In this document: positions 12,658 through 26,500 of the stretch, piece after piece
How the letters are laid out: each line of letters opens with the position of its first letter
How positions within the stretch are numbered: position 1 is the first letter of the stretch
NCBI GenBank assembly: GCA_032209605.1
Contig: JASFXZ010000005.1
Span: 23,362,905-23,426,904, forward strand
DNA: 64,000 nt
Direction of reading: 5' to 3'
From: Mactromeris polynyma
Taxonomy: Eukaryota; Mollusca; Bivalvia; Venerida; Mactridae
Position numbers and translations under genes: made by a program
The notes under the pieces: model-generated
The model's input: the letters and a program-made list of their open reading frames with translations, nothing else
Databases searched by the model: none
What the model was told of the DNA's origin: nothing

Positions 12658-12742
12658 CGCCAGCGATATCCGGTTGAACAACTTTATGAAATACTCAGTT
12701 TTTGTTGTTGTATTTGTCTGTTTAGCTGCAACACATTCATGA
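12650..12742 (+). other. Upstream ORF, 30 codons, in the probable IBTK leader
   Basis: The ATG inside the YY1-like motif opens a 30-residue frame starting MAAASDIRLNNF and ending in a very hydrophobic stretch (YSVFVVVFVCLAA). It stops 5 bases before the inferred splice donor. It could be a translated upstream ORF that lowers IBTK translation, or chance. The peptide looks like a signal sequence with nothing after it. Confidence 0.35.
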
Positions 12743-13244
12743 TGAAGGTATGCATTCATAAGTATTCATTTGCAACTCATTTAATATCAAATTAATGTTT
12801 GAAAATAAAATGATAGCCGAATATGCGTGCACGAACTAAAGGCTACTTGACAGTTCGTTAGTTCCATGTTTCGTAACGAAAGTGCATTTGCTTTGTGTAT
12901 TCTGGTGTTGATGAACTGAAGGGCATTGCCTGGAAATGAGACTTAGTAACATTTTGGTTGAAATTAGCGCTAAATTCTATGATTAATTCCACATCCTCTG
13001 ATACTGAATACTTAACTTACAGTATCCAATCCATGACGGCATGAGTGGTTGCAATCAAAGTATCGTTCCATTTAATAAGAGCAGATTAATCTAGGAGCAA
13101 AGTAAACAGTTTATGGACAATAAGTTACGTCTATTATGGATTATATAGAGCCAGTTTTTACCACACAATATAAATATTTTCTTCTTTGCTCATAGTGAAA
13201 TTTAGATTTTTTACCATTCCAAGTGAATAATTATGTGACATATC

Positions 13245-13908
13245 GGGTACCCGTTGGATGTCGGTAATTTTACCGAATCCGATTTCCATTACCGAAATCC
13301 GAATCAAAGTCAACATCTGCAATGTATAATTCTATTTTTTTGTTATAAAAATAAATATTAGGTTGATACAAAGTTATAAGCAAAAAATCAAATAAAAATA
13401 TTGCATATTAAGAGCAATATAGACGTTAATGTCATCCGAAATCCAATCGCCACTACCAACTTACTATCGTCGCCATTTTCCGATTATAAACGAAGATATA
13501 AACAACATTCGTTGATAAATATTATTTGATGTTATGTATATATGCAGTTTAGATATCTATGCCAAAACTGATTTTTGTAAATCATGTCTATGTCATGTTT
13601 TACACAATTTGAATGGGTGTACTCGGTGATAGCTTGTATTTTTAAAGAATTACCCCCCCTAACAGTAGTAGTGATTAAAGCAACGGTATTCCGGAAAAAA
13701 CGGCATCAGTGGTGGATTGGATTTCTGATGACATAATCCTCTATATTGTTCTTAATATGCAATCTTTTTCCTTGATTTTTTGTCTGTACATTTATATCAG
13801 CACAATATTTAATATTAAAACAAAAAAATATAATTATTTATTGCTTATATGTTGATTTTGATTAGGATTTCGGTAATGGAAATCGGATTTCGGTAAGGTA
13901 ACGTAGCG
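13245..13908. mobile_element. Palindromic MITE with about 200-bp inverted ends, near IBTK 5' end
   Basis: The left end (TACCGAATCCGATTTCC, CCGAAATCC, then GCATATTAAGAGCAATATAG) is mirrored in inverse orientation at the right end (AATATGCAATC, AGGATTTCGGTAATGG, AATCGGATTTCGGTAAGG). GTGACATATC occurs as a direct repeat just outside each end (13235-13244, 13909-13918), a candidate target duplication. Confidence 0.7.
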
Positions 13909-14131
13909 TGACATATCAGGTGAGGTAATAAGATACATTTGGCAAACCGATAAAGTACCAGTAAGTATTTACTTTAATTGGATGTTAAAATCATGTGTAG
14001 AATATGCTTAAAATGCAGTAGTGTTATTGATTATTTTTAGGTTTCTTTTACAATTATGGAGTGTTGAAAAGTGACAGAATGATTTGCCCCTGCCCTGGGG
14101 GGCAAGCTGACTGCTGATTGTTCCTTCACAG

Positions 14132-14254
14132 AAGAACCAACAGTGCGTTGTGTTTTGGCTGAAGGTGTTAAAGAAGAATTCGCTCAAAAACTAAAAGTGA
14201 ATAAGAAAGAATTTGACACACAACATTACTGTGATTTTAATTTAGTATTACATC
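14132..14254 (+). other. IBTK: IBTK 5' UTR immediately upstream of the start codon
   Basis: This lies between a strong acceptor (AG at 14130-14131) and the ATG. It contains an in-frame TAG at 14243, which rules out a longer N-terminus within this exon. If the acceptor at 14040 is used instead, the leader starts at 14041. Confidence 0.55.
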
Positions 14255-14575
14255 ATGCCTTCACGATTGATGGAATGTGGACCAAGGTGTAGGTCTAGAA
14301 AACATTCATATGAGCTCAACTGTGCAATAAGCAAGGGATCTTTGCTTGAAATCCAGAAATATACAAACGTTTGTTACAATGGTGGACAGCTCAGTGATAA
14401 TCAGGGTAGATCTGCCCTACACATGGCTGCGGCCTGTGGAAAGACTGACATTGTTGAATGGTTATTAGAATTCATGCATGGAGATGTTACCCAGAAAGAT
14501 AATGAAAGTGGATGGACATCACTTCATCGTGCACTGTTTTATGGCAACCTTGCTACTGCACGACTCTTGGTGTTG
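14255..14575 (+). CDS. IBTK: IBTK coding exon 1 (residues 1-107)
   Basis: Encodes MPSRLMECGPRC and the first ankyrin repeats (GRSALHMAAACGKTDIV; SGWTSLHRALFYGNLATARL). Donor TTG|GTGAGT, ends in phase 0. Confidence 0.95.
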
Positions 14576-17500
14576 GTGAGTACCAGATATGCAGAGAAGT
14601 ATTGAAGAGTGCATCAATACTTAATACTAATTTAATAGTAGAAGCAACCCCAGCTGATTTTTTTAAATATTCTGAATGCAATATTTAACTGTACAATCAG
14701 AAAGCATACATAATGACAATCACAGAACTGTTTAATTTTTTTATATCTCAAAAAATAAAAAAGTTATAAAGATTTGAAGGCGCTTAAATTAGGTGATGTT
14801 CTGGAATTTTTATTATAACATATAAAAATGCAATGTCGTTATCTAATGACTTGTTAAAATTTACTAACAGTCACACAAATGTAAGTCACCCATTTATGAA
14901 GCTGTAAGAAGTGTTTATTTTTGTAAAGATAGGTTATAAATATAATGATGTTACTTCATGAGAAGTTGTTCCTTGTGTATACTTTGAATATTAATTTGAT
15001 ACATATATTTGTGTTTGAGTAATTTTAATTTAATTGTTTATAAATTCTCTCATTTTGCAGTATAAGAGTGACTTATATACCAGAGATCACGAAGGCCTTG
15101 GACCTTTGGATATAGCAATGAAAGATAGAAGTCTATTGACTAATGTGCCCCCAGCAGGTAAATGAACTTACTTATTTCTTGATCTGCGTAATATCAATTT
15201 ATCATGTGGTATCAAAAAGTGAAAGAAAGTGATGCAAACACAAATTTGGGTTATTAGAAATCAAATGTATAATCAAGTATTTATGTATTTATAAATTAAT
15301 TAGTTTTAGTTCCTGACATTTTACCTTCAAGGGAGGCATATTTCAGTTTGTCAGAAAATTATCTGCAAATTATTATGTGCAAATGCCTAAATTTAACTTC
15401 AGGCCATGCTGAAAAAAGGCTTGTTTGGCATAACTCTACGTACTTCTGAAAATAGACCCAACTCAAGTATTGTTTGTGGTGTTTGGGAACATTTTTGGAC
15501 TGTGTTGTAATAGTTAAAAGAGGACCATAACATTACAAATAAAAAATATAAATGTACCTGGTAATTACCTACCTACTTGAATATTGCTTAATTATGTTAA
15601 TGCTAAACAAACAATTTTTAAGGATAGCCTAAGCTGTATCTATGCCCAGCCAAGGTCTTATGGTTAGAACTTAGACCAAAGTTAAATAGGCATTTTTTGG
15701 ACTCATACCGAAGTATGTTGTTATTTTGGCTACAAAAATTTACTGAAATGATCTAAACTTTTCAAAATGAGGTTTACAAAACTTGTCTTACAGTTTACGA
15801 ACCCAATGACAATCATGAAGTATACACCTGGGGAGATAACTCCAATTTCACACTTGGACATAACACAGAATTAGGTAGAAATTCTCCTGACGTTATTGAT
15901 GAATTGCGCAAAAGACGTGTTGCAGTTATGCAGGTAAAATCAGTTTGTTATTCAATGGTTACATTTAAGTTTAAATCTAGTTAAAGCATCATGAAATTTG
16001 TTTTTATTTTCTGTAAAGGCTGCATGGTAGTTTCTAGCTGCCTGAATAATGTTTCATTTCACACACAAAAAATCTCTGTTTGATTTGTAAAATTGAACTT
16101 GAAGTGTTTCTGAATAGAAAGTAGAAGAGTTTTGACATCAGTACAAATGTAGGGAATTGCTGTGACTTTAATTAGAAACGGATAAAATGAAGAGGATTTC
16201 TAATTCATTGTTATGATTACTATCAGCAAAAAAAATTGTCAGCATTATCATATAACTAAAGAAGAATTGCATGAAATTGTGATGCCATTATTAAAATCAA
16301 TATTGTAGTGTTTTTGTTGGTAAGTGCTGGTTTTGATTTAATTTTATTGTGTTTGATCTTACACAATTTGTTTTTAGAACAGTTGTACATTAAGTTTACC
16401 AAGACTTACTCATAATGTTGTTGGGTCAATCTTGAGGTGATTAGACTTAGAGTTGCAGTCAGGTTGATGATTAAACATTGTCCCTTTCTTAATCCATGAT
16501 ATAACATCAGCGTTATAGCTCTGAATATTTTCACAGGTGGTTATGTGTAAATATCACACTGTATTCCTAACCATGGATGGATGTGTATATACTTGTGGAC
16601 ATGGCATGGGTGGTCGACTGGGACATTCTAATGAAGAAACCTGTCTGGTAAACAATTTTCTTGGTATTGTATAATTTAGGACAAAATGATTTTGCTGCTG
16701 TAACAAGCTGATGATGTTGAATGTATAGGGCCCTTGATACTTTGCCAATTCCCCCACCAAAAGAGTACATATTTCCCCCACTCAAATTCAGTTTTCTCCC
16801 TCATAGCAAAAAAGCACCTGCATAAATACTATTTATCTAGAAAAATACAGTTTTCTGACAAGCAGACATTATATCTGATACATTTTTGTGTTTTGTTTAC
16901 TGATGTGTACAACAGTATTAGGATTATTGTTTGTCTGCACTAGTTTCAACTTGACCGGAAAAATGTCTAACAAATACCCCCAGTTTGCTTGAAATTCCCC
17001 TTACTAAGGGCTGTGACCCCCTTCCTCAAAAGTAGAGAGGCTCCTGATGTAACTTTGCAATTATCTACACTGTGTGATACACCAGTACATGGTTCTGTGA
17101 CCTTTTTGTTAGGTAAAGCTGGACTATGTATTGTCCGTCAGTCAATTAAACCTCGCTCAAATTGGAATCTATATTTTTTATTACATGTAAGAGTTAATGG
17201 CACAACTGTTAAAAGAAAATGCTGCCAACTATGAAATATTTTAGTACGTTGAGGGGTTAAAGCGAAGAAAGGCTTATTTAAAGTAGAAATGTTTGTTGAC
17301 AACTGTGTATCTATAACTCTATATATGTATTGTTTAATTGTATATATGTTCATGTTCTTCTCTGTTTAACATTTCCGCCCAGTAGAGTGTAAAGATTACG
17401 CCTAATAAACTGAATTTAATTGAATAAAACATCAATTATTCATTGTTTGTGAAGTAAATAATTGACCAAAGCTTTCCAATCTCCCTACAATAGGTACCAA

Positions 17501-20500
17501 AACAGATTGATTCTCTGAAATCAGAAACTTGTGTGGAGATTGCTGCTGCTCGAGACCATACAGTCATCTTATCAACAAGGTACAAAAGCCTGGTGGTGAC
17601 ATTTCAACAACAAGAATTCCTAATTTTAGCGTGCTATGGGATTTACAGCCTCTTCTGTAAGTGATGTCATTTCAAGAAAACGCAACATGTGATGTCACTA
17701 TTTGCAAGCAGGGAACAATATTTACTTCATATGTTCACTTTGTTTTCATATTGACATATGGGGCAAATATTGCTTACTGTCAGTACATGGTGACTTCACA
17801 GGTGACGTTTTTCTGGAAATGACGCCACTTACAGAAGAGGTTGGAAATCATACAGAAGCGTTTATTTCAACTTCATGAAAGTGAAATTGTGACTTTGCGA
17901 AGTTGTAATCATGCAGTCATAATAATTCTGTTACAAAATTGATATTTTTCAATAAGTTTACCCGATGAAGGCTAAATAAAAGCAGGTGAAAGGCATAGTG
18001 ATTATTAATTTAGAAAATTCAACGGATTTATTGTTGGCAGTCCGCTCAACGAAAAATTTCGTCTGATTTTAAAATTTACCATTTTCAAGCCTGATAATTA
18101 TCAAATCTTGCTGCCAACTTTCTAAAACTTACGCCAACCTAGGCATAAAAACCTTTTTCTTGTTCAATGCCAACAAAATTTGCGCCAATGCTATTCATTT
18201 GTATTAATCTCTTAAAAGGCCATCTTCTACTTATATTTCAGTGGCAGTGTATATAGTTGTGGAATGAACTCATGTCATCAGTTAGGTCAACAACCACCAC
18301 CAGACCAAAGTTTAATTCCAAAATTAATCAACTGTAAATCAATTAAGGGTAGACATATAATTGGTATATGTGCTGGAAGATTTCATTCTGTATTGTACAC
18401 ATCATCTGCAGTTTTCTCTTGTGGCTTGAATGCAGGACAGTTAGGTGAGTCAATCCTACTTAATCTTGAGTCAGGCTGTCAAGTGGGACCTACTTTTCTC
18501 TCGTTTATACTTGCTCCATACTTTTCCCTTCTTTTTCTTGAAAGAGCCCTACTTAACCTACGCGAAGCATAGAGGTATTATCATGGAGACCGTACAGTGC
18601 AATGAATTTTTACCATTTTGGATATTCGTAAGATAAGGAATCATCCCTACTATCCCTATTTTTAGGCAATAAAATCCCTAAATTTTCCCTACTTTTTAAA
18701 AAAGACATTGCCCTACTTTATCCCTACTGTTTGACAAGAGGGCCTTAAAATTTCCTACATGTTTCAACTTTGTATTTCACAGTCGCCACCTTGTGCGGAA
18801 AAGTATGGAACTTAATATAGATATAAATTAACAAATGACACAGTGTGGTAAAAAAACAACGGGGAAAAAATATATGTCTTGAAATTGGTGATATAACCAG
18901 TCATAGTTGTGTGATTTTGGCCAACTAAACCCTTCAGTTTCTTCAAACATTCAAGATAAGGTCAGATTACAATTAAAAAGTACACTTTTTCTTGAATGAT
19001 TGGAGAAATTTAAGTTTCACAGGGCAAAGTCTCAATACTACAAGGAACTTCAATATAACTTGAAATTCTTGTATTTGAATCCATTGAAACAATGGATATT
19101 GTCAAACATTTAATTCTTTGGTGAGTGTTTTATCTGTACTCCCTACGTGATTCTATTTAAATCACTTGCAAATAGAACATTTATCAATTTTTCCAAATTT
19201 TGGCGCCTAACCATGCAAACTGATTTGGTGCTTGGCTGACACCTGGAAGGTTCAAGTTTGATAACTAGGTGGGGCAGGTCATGTCCTGGTATTTGGCTAT
19301 GATCATTTGTCCACCACCTCTGATTCATGTGGGGAAGTTATCAGCTGCTTGTGCAAGGGCAAGTTAGTACTGATTGATAATTAATTCAAGGATAACTGGT
19401 TATGTCTACTGACTAGTACCTTGTGTAAAATATTAAATATTGAAAACTGGCACTAAATCTCAATAAAAAGAAAAACAAAACGTTTTTGGCATGCTAGGAC
19501 AGTGATTTTCGGTTAATTTTACTGCCAAATATAGGCTGTTTCCCCTTATCAAAAAGTGTCATTTTTTCCCCAAAAATCTTCATTTTTTCTCAATTCTTTA
19601 TTAATTTTCCCCCTCTGACTGAATTTCTTTATATTAAGTCAGGTTTTTCAAATCTTTGCTCTTACATCACCTCATATATATAACAAACATCAGCCACAGT
19701 TGAAAAGTTATTTTTATAAGCAAAACAACCATTGCCTTATTTTCCCAAATTTTGGATTTATTGTGCCTAATTTCCCAATTGAAAAGGCACAGGCAGTAAA
19801 ATTATTTTCGAAAAAAATCACTATAGGATATATTGTAAAAATTGCAATTCTTGACGTATTTTATTTGTGTTTAGGTCATCCCAAGCCAAAAGGTGACAGA
19901 AAGATTACACAGCTGCGACAAGTCTCTTGGTTAAATGCTAAAGATATGACTATTATATCAGTGAAATGCTCGGATGCAGCGACAGTCATTCTGACATCAG
20001 AAGGAGAAATCTATGTTCTACATGAGTACCAATGCAGGAAAATGGCTTCAAAGTAAATTATTCTCAGTCACCATATCTAGTTGGTTTAAGGAACTATAAA
20101 AACTTTACTTGAAATTTTGCTAGGTGTATAGTGGTCATGTACGACTGGTGTTTTACACCAATGAATCAACAGTTGGTGCAAATCTTATGGCATTCACGTT
20201 TTGACTCTCCTGAGAGGGGTAGTGTGTCTGGTGCAGATCATTTGACCTATGCAAGAGGGGGTTAGTGAGTCCGGTGCTGCTCATTTGACCTTTCAAAAAG
20301 ACCATGACTGATGCATGGATAGTATTCCCTAGAATTGTCTTTTATGGTCGACCGGTTGACAAATACATGTATATATAAACGTAATTTAGTCTTTACTCAG
20401 AATAGATTCAATGTGCGCTATTTAACTAAGCGTCTACGTTTTAATAAAAGCTGGGTTCTCACTAGACACTGTCTGGAATTAAATTTATTATTGTATGAAT

Positions 20501-23500
20501 TTCAGCATCTTTGTATGAATAGTATAAGTTCATGCTTTATCGTCACTTGTGTGTGGACAAAGGTTTTGATATTGTAAAATATTGTTTTCTGTGTTTGTTA
20601 TGGAATTCATTGTGGGATTTATTTTCAGTCGACCAGATATACAGAGACTATGTGTGGTTGGGGGGAATTTAGATCATACAGATTCTCAAATCTTACGAGA
20701 GAATGGTGGAAGACAGCTTGTGATAAGTTATCTAAATAAGTCAGGAAAGGTGTGTGCAATTTATTTACTATCAATCTGAATTGCAATATTTGTAATATTG
20801 CTTGCTGGATTGGTCAGTGTAAGAGCCGCTGTACGCAGCTATGGATTGCTCAGTGTAAGAGCCGCTGTACGCAGCTATGGATTGCTCAGTGTAAGAGCCG
20901 CTGTACGCAGCTATGGATTGCTCAGTGTAAGAGCCGCTGTACGCAGCTATGGATTGGTCAGTGTAAGAGCCGCTGTACGCAGCTATGGATTGGTCAGTGT
21001 AAGAGCCGCTGTACGCAGCTATGGATTGCTCAGTGTAAGAGCCGCTGTACGCAGCTATGGATTGCTCAGTGTAAGAGCCGCTGTACGCAGCTATGGATTG
21101 CTCAGTGTAAGACCCGCTGTACGCAGCTATGGATTGCTCAGTGTAAGAGCCGCTGTACGCAGCTATGGATTGCTCAGTGTAAGAGCCGCTGTACGCAGCT
21201 ATGGATTGCTCAGTGTAAGAGCCGCTGTACGCAGCTATGGATTGGTCAGTGTAAGAGCCGCTGTACGCAGCTATGGATTGCTCAGTGTAAGAGCCGCTGT
21301 ACGCAGCTATGGATTGGTCAGTGTAAGAGCCGCTGTACGCAGCTATGGATTGCTCAGTGTAAGAGCCGCTGTACGCAGCTATGGATTGGTCAGTGTAAGA
21401 GCTGCTGAACGCAGCTATGGATTGGTCAGTGTAAGAGCCGCTGTACGCAGCTATGGATTGCTCAGTGTAAGAGCCGCTGTACGCAGCTATGGATTGGTCA
21501 GTGTAAGAGCCGCTGTACGCAGCTATGGATTGGTCAGTGTAAGAGCCGCTGTACGCAGCTATGGATTGCTCAGTGTAAGAGCCGCTGTACGCAGCTATGG
21601 ATTGGTCAGTGTAAGAGCCGCTGTACGCAGCTATGGATTGCTCAGTGTAAGAGCCGCTGTACGCAGCTATGGATTGGTCAGTGTAAGAGCCGCTGTACGC
21701 AGCTATGGATTGCTCAGTGTAAGAGCCGCTGTATGCAGCTATGGATTGGTCAGTGTAAGAGCCGCTGTACGCAGCTATGGATTGCTCAGTGTAAGAGCCG
21801 CTGTACGCAGCTATGGATTGCTCAGTGTAAGAGCCGCTGTACGCAGCTATGGATTGGTCAGTGTAAGAGCTGCTGTATGCAGCTATTAGTTGTATGATGT
21901 TTGTATAAAGAGATCAGTTTAATATCTACTGTAAGTGTGACTTTCATTTAGCCAGCTTCCTTGTCATGTTATTACTAACAAGGCTTAAAGTTAGTGATAT
22001 AGTCATTTTTACAATCTGGTAAATTTTGTAAGTAAAAGTTCACTTGAATTATGAATTATGATCAAGTCCATTTGTGAAAACAATAAAGCACTTGCTAATA
22101 GCCCATGATCTACAGTATTTAACGCCATGCGGGCTGTTTGCTCTTGAGAATTTCTACTATTGATAGGTGTTCTTGCTAAATATGGTGTAAAAGTTGTTTT
22201 TGTTTTATTTAATAGAATGATTCTGATGGCTGAACACTTCGAAATTGTTTAAGTGTATAAGCTCTGTTAATGTGAGATATGTGTAATTATCTACCTATAC
22301 ATTAAAATATTAAGGTTTAAAAATTCTGGTTTGTTACTGCCCATGGAAATGTTTATCGCACCCATTTACTGATGTGTAATTTACTAGTATATATTTTTAG
22401 GTATTTATTTGGCATGAGAAGAGCCCAAGCTTGAAGAGAGCCCATTGGCTTATCAAGAGACAGCTTTACGTGAAAGATTTTATCCTAACTGAAAGTGGTG
22501 TTGCCATAGTAACTGAGCTTGGTGAAGTGTTTGTTTGTACTTTGTCTAATAAGCCAACTCCTGTGAGAGAAACATCAACTGGTGCTAAAGGTAGTTATAT
22601 TCTTGTTTATCTAAATACTGCAATATGTAACAAGAGTCATTTTGTTTCTACAAGCAACTGTTAATACTACTAAAACACATGCAAATGTTCACTGCACAGT
22701 CAACGACAGCAAGGGAAAATCAAATAGGCATAAACTTCATTATACTGTCAGTTGGTACACAAGCAAGATGTTTCGAATGTATTAATATTTCAAATTTGTA
22801 TCAATATCAGATCAACTTGTTTGTATCACTTACATACAGATATTATTTCTGTTGATTGCACCCCTAAAACAAGAGGGCACAGAATGATGCAATTACGTGC
22901 TGATCTGTTGATGGTAATGAATGATAATTGTAGATAAACTAGATGCATCAATACACGCAATACATTGCAACCTCTCCAGAGCAACTCTGTTTTGGAGACA
23001 CACATTTTGGTGGTTGTTGTTGTTGTAAGGTTGCTGCTCTAGGGAGGTCAAAATTGAAATTTAATTCATTCATCAGGCAAATTTGATATTGTTGTTGAAG
23101 AGAAGTTTGTTGCTAAAGGGGGGGGGACTGCAATGGAGATGTTGCATTGTACAATTAACTTATTGAAGATTATTTAAAGGCCCAATAAGGGTAATTTGTA
23201 TCCATTAGATTTATAAGATGTACTTGTATAAGAAAGAATTTTACACTCTTTGGCTGATTGTTATCAATAATTTCTCTTTCCTTTTCGAAAAAGAAATCGA
23301 TGAAAGACATCATGTCTTGTTTACAAAATACTTGTTGTGATTTCTGTAAATTGTCAGTATGCTTACGTGATTTTCTGTATGCAATGTAAATATTCATTCC
23401 AACACAAGTATTGATAACATCAAACTCAGCTACAACAATTACAACTAATCATACTTGAAATTGCCATGACATGATGAGACATCAAGATTTATCTGCCTGA

Positions 23501-26500
23501 TGCAATCAGATACATTGGGCATCCAGCGAGTATAAACAGAAACAAAAGAAACTAGGTTAAATTAACTGGTTGATAAGTTAAGAAATAACTACTTTCTTCA
23601 TGGATATTGAATCTCATGAAATTTGATGGGAGACTATTTGTATGTGAATTACTAATTTTTAGGGTATACTTATAATATGTGAATATTCTGGATAATGCAG
23701 ATATTTTGAAAAAAACAAACATTTACAACCATTTTTGGGACTTTAACTTACAGAATCGGTGGAGGGAGAGTTTGGTCGTATGTCTCTCATGGATTTGTTG
23801 ATGCAAGAGGAAACAGAAGACGTACAAGTTAGAAAGGTTGCGATCATTCATCGTGCTATGTATATCACAGCTGATAGAAAAGGCAGAAATTTTGCAACTC
23901 TCCAGTCACTTCCTAACTGCAGGTAAATAAATGTTACGGTTAGAAATAACTACTGAATTCAAAACACCTCTTGTTATGTGGGAAGGTATATTGTAAAGAT
24001 TCCTCTCAAGCTTTTATTTTAGAATGCAGTAATTTTAATGTCTTTGATGTAAAACTTAATATAAGACGCAGATTATTATTTATTTGATTTGTGATAATTA
24101 CAACTCCTCAGAGTGACCCTTTCTTGAGCAACAACCTCTCATCAACTACATTATAAATATTTATCCTGTCACTTCCCGTAATTTCGACCCGATAACAGGG
24201 TGCCTGATATTTTTTGCTTTATCAGGTCACTCGGTCACATGACTTTTATCTCACGTCACATGACCACGTGACTAGCCGGACTTCTTTGGTAAAGTATCGC
24301 GATGTTATCTTTTTTCCGGACTAACTAAAACAATGGATTTTTTAATTGAATCTTACCACAAATTTCATCTTTTTTGTATAATGCATACAATAAAATGTTC
24401 ATTTCCCCAAAATGTTTTGTTTTCATTCAAACAATGCTTAATCTTATCAGTTATTCGGTTTGCATTTTGACCCGAATTTAAGTGCTAACTGGAACTTGTA
24501 GTAAACAAAGTAGTCAAACAAATTGTCGGCTGTCTACACCATTGGAACAAAAATCATGTCGGACATTTGAGTTTGTCTTCGTTTGAACTCATGAGGGATG
24601 ACCGTGCGGTCGAGTTTCAGTCACGAAAATAAGGTAGCAATAGCAGTACGTACCCCACCCATCTTCTCAATTTTAGAGTCCCAGTTTCATCCATTTGTGC
24701 CGAAAATTCCTTTGCGATCGTAAATGACACTGATAAACTGAATCCACATATGTTTCCTTGTTTTCTTGTGCAGTTTTAAATGTCCAAATATTCATTAAAT
24801 AAATGTAAATATCACTTCTTTTTCATGTGTTCTGTGGCACTTGACATTTCTCAGCATTTGTAAACAAACCATAGGAAATTGCGTATGAACTAATTGTAAT
24901 GTTTAATTTTAATTTTTGACTCTTACTAAATTGTTGCAAATTCTTAGATTTTCTTGATTTAAATATGCTCATCAGATGTTTGCAAATGCAGATAAATTCA
25001 TATTGCCACTGAAAATGTGTCAGACTCATGGGAACTATTTCTCTCGGCGCAAGGTGCTAACCACACTTGTATTCAATACGTCACAAGATGTTCAATACGT
25101 CACACAATTAATTACGTCACAATTTAGGGGATGTAACTCGGTATTATTTAGAATTAAAGGTATTTCCCCCTTACTTAACACAAGAAGTGACAGGATAAAT
25201 AGAATAATAGGTTAGTGACGTGGAATGAGAAAGTTTATCAGGCTCGGCTCCGGTAGTTATCGGGTGAGCCTTTGGCTCACCCGATAAATTCCTCCGCCTT
25301 GCCTGATAAACTTTCTCATTCCACGTCACTAACCTATTATTCTCTATATATTAAACTAGTATGTTTCTCCCTATTTCCATTTAAATTTCCCCTTGCAAAA
25401 TTTGTATATTTTGGGTTTTATCCATATTTCTACATATCGGGCCATTTTTGTATATGGACGTCAAAATTAATAGGAGTTTGGCTCAAACTTTCCCCATTTT
25501 CATACATGCATATTAATTTCAGTCATCAAGAGCTATCTACTGCCATGAACCAGTTTTGCTACAATTAACCTTTTTTAAAAGCATGCATGATAATTTTAGA
25601 GTATTTCTTTTGTTTTTTTTAGTTTGACAGATGTTCCAAGTATTAGTGGTTCAGTGACAACAGATTGTTTCCGCAGACTTCTTGATGAAGCTGACGAGTA
25701 TGATCTTATACATGATCTCATTCTGCAGGTAAACTCATTATTTTCCACGGTTTTACAGACTCCTTTTAGTATCATTGCTGCACGTGATGGAAAATTATGA
25801 TAAAGAAATCCTCTTATTCAGTGCGTGGATTTAGGGAAATATTGTGTATCACTTGAAAGAAAATCACAGATGTGTTATAAAACCAGTGTTTTATTTGCAA
25901 AAATTCACTAGAGAAATAAGTAATGACACTTTACAATACAATTTATGGTGTGAATTAAATGTTACATTCATGATAATCAAGTAATAATATAAGAGAACTT
26001 GTGCTAATAAAATGACGGAAGTTGTCAAGGATTGTTTTTTAATAGTTTGGCAAACCTGTCAAGGAAAGGAAGCAGTAATTTTCCTCTCTTACGAAGACTT
26101 AGAAGTGTTTATTTGTAAAGCATGATATTTTGTTTTTGTCTTTTTTTGTTTTCCTTTGAAAACCTCATTTAAAGACCACCTCAATAATAAGACCACTTCA
26201 AAATTAAGAACACAATTTTCTAGTCCATTTTCACCATTTTGCTCTTTATTCAACCTCAATATTAATATTAAGACCAGATTTCAAGGGTCCCAAATGGTGG
26301 TCTTATTATTGAGGTTTTACTGTAATAAAATTCTTTTATTTTGACAGATACATGACCAGCGATGGCCTGTACATAAATACATCCTTGTTAACCGCTGTGC
26401 AAATTTTCCAAGTCTTCTTGTGAATAATTCTCAGACATTATCGGAGAGAGACATTCCAGTCATTGATATCAAAAACATTCATCCACAAATACTAGAACAG

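Larger units (their letters stand above)
12646..12747 (+). other. IBTK: Probable IBTK 5' untranslated exon
   Basis: The stretch from the YY1-like motif to AAG|GTATGC at 12748 looks like a noncoding first exon. It could splice to an acceptor at 14040 (TTTTTAG) or to the stronger pyrimidine-rich acceptor ending at 14131 (TTCCTTCACAG), leaving about 120 bases of leader before the ATG at 14255. Without transcript data the exon limits remain estimates. Confidence 0.5.

Noticed and set aside
14041..14131. IBTK coding sequence upstream of 14255
   Set aside because: The frame has TAG at 14243, and another ATG at about 14056 opens only a few codons.
20752..21889. Two long open frames (218 and 363 codons) of 12-residue repeats, possible repeat protein
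   Set aside because: They are the two readings of the 36-bp minisatellite, open only because 36 is divisible by three. The array lies between IBTK exons 8 and 9, and reading on from exon 8 hits a stop before it.
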